The translations under genes were made by a program, and so were the position numbers. A stretch of DNA of 5,993 nt from Lentisphaerota bacterium (GTDB lineage Bacteria > Verrucomicrobiota > Lentisphaeria > Oligosphaerales > PUNB01). The DNA is taken from NCBI GenBank assembly GCA_003552565.1, contig PUNB01000066.1:1-5993 (forward strand), read 5' to 3'. This document shows positions 4,403 through 5,993 of the stretch, one piece after another. Under the pieces are notes generated by a model that did no database searches, had not been told where the DNA came from, and saw only the letters and a list, made by a program, of their open reading frames with translations. How positions within the stretch are numbered: the stretch's first letter is position 1; each line of letters begins with the position of its first letter.

Positions 4403-5491
4403 ATGCAAGAAAAGATAAACGTCACCAAAACCTGGCTGCCTGACCGCCGGCGGCTGGAAGAGTACATCAAACGGATTTACGATTCCGGTCAGGTAACCAA
4501 CAACGGTCCTTTACTGCAGGAGTTAACCCGCCGTCTTGAAGATTATCTCGGTGTTGACAACCTTCTCCTGGTGGCCAACGGCACCTTGGCTTTGCAGATC
4601 GCCTATCGCGCCGTCAACATTCGCGGCGAAGCAGTGACAACCCCGTTTTCCTTCCCGGCGACCGTCAGTTCATTAGCCTGGGAAAACATCCGCCCGCGGT
4701 ACGCCGACATCGAAGCGAATACTTTCTGTCTTGACCCAGCGCGGATAGAAAAACAGATAACCCCAAATACCGCCGGCATCGTACCGGTGCATGTCTTCGG
4801 CAACGCCTGCGACACCGAAGCCATCGAAAAAACGGCCCGTAAACACAACCTGAAAATTGTCTATGACGCCGCCCACGCCTTCGCGGTCAATTACCAAAAC
4901 CAAAGCCTGCTGAATTATGGCCATGCGGCCACCCTGAGCTTCCATGCCACCAAGCTTTTCCACACCATGGAAGGAGGCGCGATCATCTTTAAACAGAAAG
5001 AGCATTTGGAACGGGCCCAGCGGATGATCAACTTCGGCATCAGCGGGCCGGAAGAGATTGCAGAACTGGGGATCAACGCTAAAATGAATGAATTTCAGGC
5101 GGCGATGGGGCTTTGCGTCCTGGATGATATCGACGAAATCATCGAACGGAGGCGCCAGGCCTGGATTAAATACCATGAAAGCCTGTCCGGCCGGCTCGAT
5201 ATTCCCGAATGGCGGGCGGACAATAATAACTGCGCTTATTTCCCCGTATTGTTTGAAAATCCAGAAACGTTAAAAATAGTACAATATCGCCTGAATGAAA
5301 TGAATATTTTCCCGCGCCGCTATTTTTATCCGTCATTAAACACCGTCGAAGCCTTGAGCCCGGAAAAGTGTAAAATGGAAATATCAGAAAACATTGCCGA
5401 TAGAATACTCTGCCTGCCGCTTTCCGCTGAACTGGCGAGCGAAGACCAGGATAGGATCATCGAATGTATCGCTTCAGGGACAGAAGCTTAG
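4403..5491 (+). CDS. DegT/DnrJ/EryC1 family sugar aminotransferase, VioA-like
   Basis: A pyridoxal-phosphate (PLP) enzyme of 362 residues expected to aminate a keto sugar on a dTDP carrier, with glutamate as the likely donor. ANGTLAL at 58-64 binds the cofactor phosphate, VHVFGNACD is at 129-137 and YDAAHAF at 154-160 (Asp155 contacts the pyridine ring). SFHATKLFHTMEGGA at 179-193 contains the Schiff-base lysine Lys184 (codon 4952-4954). The VHVFGN, DAAHAF and FHATK wording resembles sugar 4-aminotransferases such as VioA more than WecE or FdtB. With rfbA and rfbB just upstream, the likely product is a dTDP-4-amino-4,6-dideoxyhexose; the exact sugar is inference. ATG 4403 gives the family start (a short lead into INVTKTWLP). 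An in-frame TTG at 4385 adds six residues. Neither has a visible ribosome site. It follows rfbB after 252 bases of repeat DNA. Confidence 0.93.
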   Translation: MQEKINVTKTWLPDRRRLEEYIKRIYDSGQVTNNGPLLQELTRRLEDYLGVDNLLLVANGTLALQIAYRAVNIRGEAVTTPFSFPATVSSLAWENIRPRYADIEANTFCLDPARIEKQITPNTAGIVPVHVFGNACDTEAIEKTARKHNLKIVYDAAHAFAVNYQNQSLLNYGHAATLSFHATKLFHTMEGGAIIFKQKEHLERAQRMINFGISGPEEIAELGINAKMNEFQAAMGLCVLDDIDEIIERRRQAWIKYHESLSGRLDIPEWRADNNNCAYFPVLFENPETLKIVQYRLNEMNIFPRRYFYPSLNTVEALSPEKCKMEISENIADRILCLPLSAELASEDQDRIIECIASGTEA

Positions 5492-5512
5492 GGGGGAGTG
5501 TCGGAGGGCGGT

Positions 5513-5574
5513 ATCCTGGAGACGGCGGGCCGCCGCCGTTAATACCGCCCGAGGCCGGGCGGCTCCATAACAAA
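5513..5574 (+). repeat. Three-way-junction palindromic element, copy B
   Basis: A 62-base near-identical copy of 1518-1580, 21 bases after the aminotransferase stop. The outer stem is TGGAG (5517-5521) / CTCCA (5563-5567). The inner hairpins are CGGCGG/CCGCCG (5523-5528, 5533-5538) and CCGCCCG/CGGGCGG (5545-5551, 5556-5562). The two differences from copy A fall in the unpaired joint (one T fewer) and in the second loop (AGGC instead of AGAC), so all stems are intact. Confidence 0.85.
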
Positions 5575-5584
5575 CACTTTTTAA

Positions 5585-5610
5585 CAGAAGATCGCGAAGA
5601 AAGCAAAGAG
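5585..5610 (+). repeat. Unpaired left arm of the CAGAAG hairpin family
   Basis: CAGAAGATCGCGAAGAAAGC followed by AAAGAG has the 9-base rhythm (GAAGATCGC, GAAGAAAGC, AAAGAG). It matches the left arm of copy 3 at 18 of 24 positions. As in copy 2, it directly follows the three-way-junction element, but no right arm is found nearby; the CCACCCG module follows instead. Confidence 0.6.
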
Positions 5611-5619
5611 TATAAAACA

Positions 5620-5671
5620 TTATATTTACCACCCGCTCCGCTAGAGATAGCTCCAGAGAAGCAGCAGAGTG
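5620..5671 (+). repeat. CCACCCG-ended intergenic module, copy 3
   Basis: 52 bases matching 87-138 with only a few substitutions (for example CGCTCCGCTAGAG here versus CGCTTCGCTAGAG). The inverted right end is missing. The match stops at the same base as copy 1 (after CAGAGTG), which suggests a defined module boundary. Confidence 0.75.
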
Positions 5672-5681
5672 CTTTTCCCAG

Positions 5682-5775
5682 TGGAGACCGCCGGCCTCCA
5701 TCCAGCGCGCTTCGCGCGGAATTTTCCGGCTCGCAGAGCCGCCTGGAGGAAGCCGGTCCCCCGGCTTGCGGCTCC
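5682..5775 (+). repeat. Cluster of alternating TGGAG/CTCC palindromes
   Basis: CCTCCA (5695-5700) pairs with TGGAGG (5744-5749) around two hairpins: CGCGC/GCGCG (5706-5710, 5714-5718) and CGGCTC/GAGCCG (5727-5732, 5736-5741). Competing pairings exist: TGGAG 5682-5686 with CTCCA 5696-5700, and GGAG 5745-5748 with CTCC 5772-5775 around a perfect AAGCCGG/CCGGCTT stem (5750-5756, 5761-5767). It resembles the three-way-junction elements A and B in plan but not in sequence. Confidence 0.6.
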
Positions 5776-5870
5776 GACCTCGGATCTCCGGTCTCGGACC
5801 TCAGCTTTCAGCCTTCAGGTTTCAGCCCTTTTGCTAACTTCAGGTCTCAGCTTTCAGCCCTCAGCCCTTT
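5776..5870 (+). repeat. Degenerate heptamer array (GNYYTCN)
   Basis: Eight consecutive 7-base units run from 5776 to 5831 (GACCTCG, GATCTCC, GGTCTCG, GACCTCA, GCTTTCA, GCCTTCA, GGTTTCA, GCCCTTT). After an 11-base break, four more run from 5843 to 5870 (GGTCTCA, GCTTTCA, GCCCTCA, GCCCTTT). Both blocks end with the same unit. Short tandem heptamers of this sort are known from cyanobacteria and other repeat-rich genomes; the role is unknown. Confidence 0.75.
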
Positions 5871-5871
5871 T

Positions 5872-5931
5872 AAATTGTTCCTATTAGTGTACATTAGTGT
5901 CCATTCGTGGTTCAAAATGCAGCCCTTTTCG
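5872..5931 (+). repeat. GTGTACATTAG module, copy B
   Basis: 60 bases nearly identical to 1675-1733, followed by a decayed TTCGTG-like stretch (5925-5946). The order of GTGTACATTAG module then TTCGTG module is the same as upstream of rfbA, so a gene start is probably close beyond the window end. Confidence 0.8.
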
Positions 5932-5943
5932 CATATTTCATGG

Positions 5944-5971
5944 TTGCGAGTCAGCCAATCGAGTTTATAAA
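5944..5971 (+). promoter_or_regulatory. Weak candidate sigma-70 promoter at window end
   Basis: TTGCGA (5944-5949) and TATAAA (5966-5971) are separated by 16 bases. GTCAG (5950-5954) and CTGAC (5986-5990) form a small inverted repeat around it. It could drive a gene beginning past 5993. The match is modest and could be chance in A/T-rich DNA. Confidence 0.22.
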
Positions 5972-5993
5972 GTGAAATTAGAGGACTGACACG

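Noticed and set aside
5776..5870. CRISPR array
   Set aside because: Units are only 7 bases with no spacers and no cas genes in the window.
5464..5970. 168-codon open frame over the end of the aminotransferase and the final intergenic region
   Set aside because: It reads straight through four or more repeat modules; the residues only reflect repeat composition.

Overview
The window looks like chromosomal DNA from a bacterium with a dTDP-sugar (O-antigen or S-layer type) pathway and long, repeat-packed intergenic regions. The TTCGTG / GTGTACATTAG / CAGAAGG style of intergenic repeat is one I associate with uncultivated or genome-repeat-rich lineages (PVC-group phyla such as Lentisphaerota, Kiritimatiellota and Planctomycetota, and also Omnitrophota and some Desulfobacterota). 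That placement is a weak inference. No rRNA, tRNA or CRISPR array is visible.

Layout. Bases 3-86 are the C-terminal tail of a HepT-like (DUF86) toxin cut by the window edge. Bases 87-323 are repeats. Bases 324-1478 encode a DUF4143-type ATPase with a substituted Walker A glycine. Bases 1479-1786 are a repeat mosaic. Then come three sugar-nucleotide genes, all on the + strand: rfbA (1787-2674, glucose-1-phosphate thymidylyltransferase), rfbB (3068-4150, dTDP-glucose 4,6-dehydratase) and a DegT/DnrJ/EryC1 aminotransferase (4403-5491). They are separated by 393 and 252 bases of non-coding DNA. Bases 5492-5993 are a 500-base repeat mosaic with no credible gene.

How the genes work together. RfbA makes dTDP-glucose and RfbB converts it to dTDP-4-keto-6-deoxy-glucose. 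The aminotransferase, which resembles VioA-type sugar 4-aminotransferases, would then make a dTDP-4-amino-4,6-dideoxyhexose. rfbC and rfbD, needed for rhamnose, are not in the window.

The most unusual content is not coding. The intergenic regions are built from a small set of recurring modules: (a) a near-identical 62-63 base element that can fold as a three-way junction, placed after two different stop codons; (b) hairpins whose arms have a 9-base internal rhythm and end in CAGAAG/CTTCTG, in three versions whose two arms change together; (c) a GTGTACATTAG module; (d) a TTCGTG module just upstream of start codons; (e) a CCACCCG-ended module, once as a complete palindromic element; and (f) a heptamer array. 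Purine-rich arms tend to follow stop codons and pyrimidine-rich arms tend to precede start codons. The starts chosen for all four complete genes lack a convincing Shine-Dalgarno sequence.
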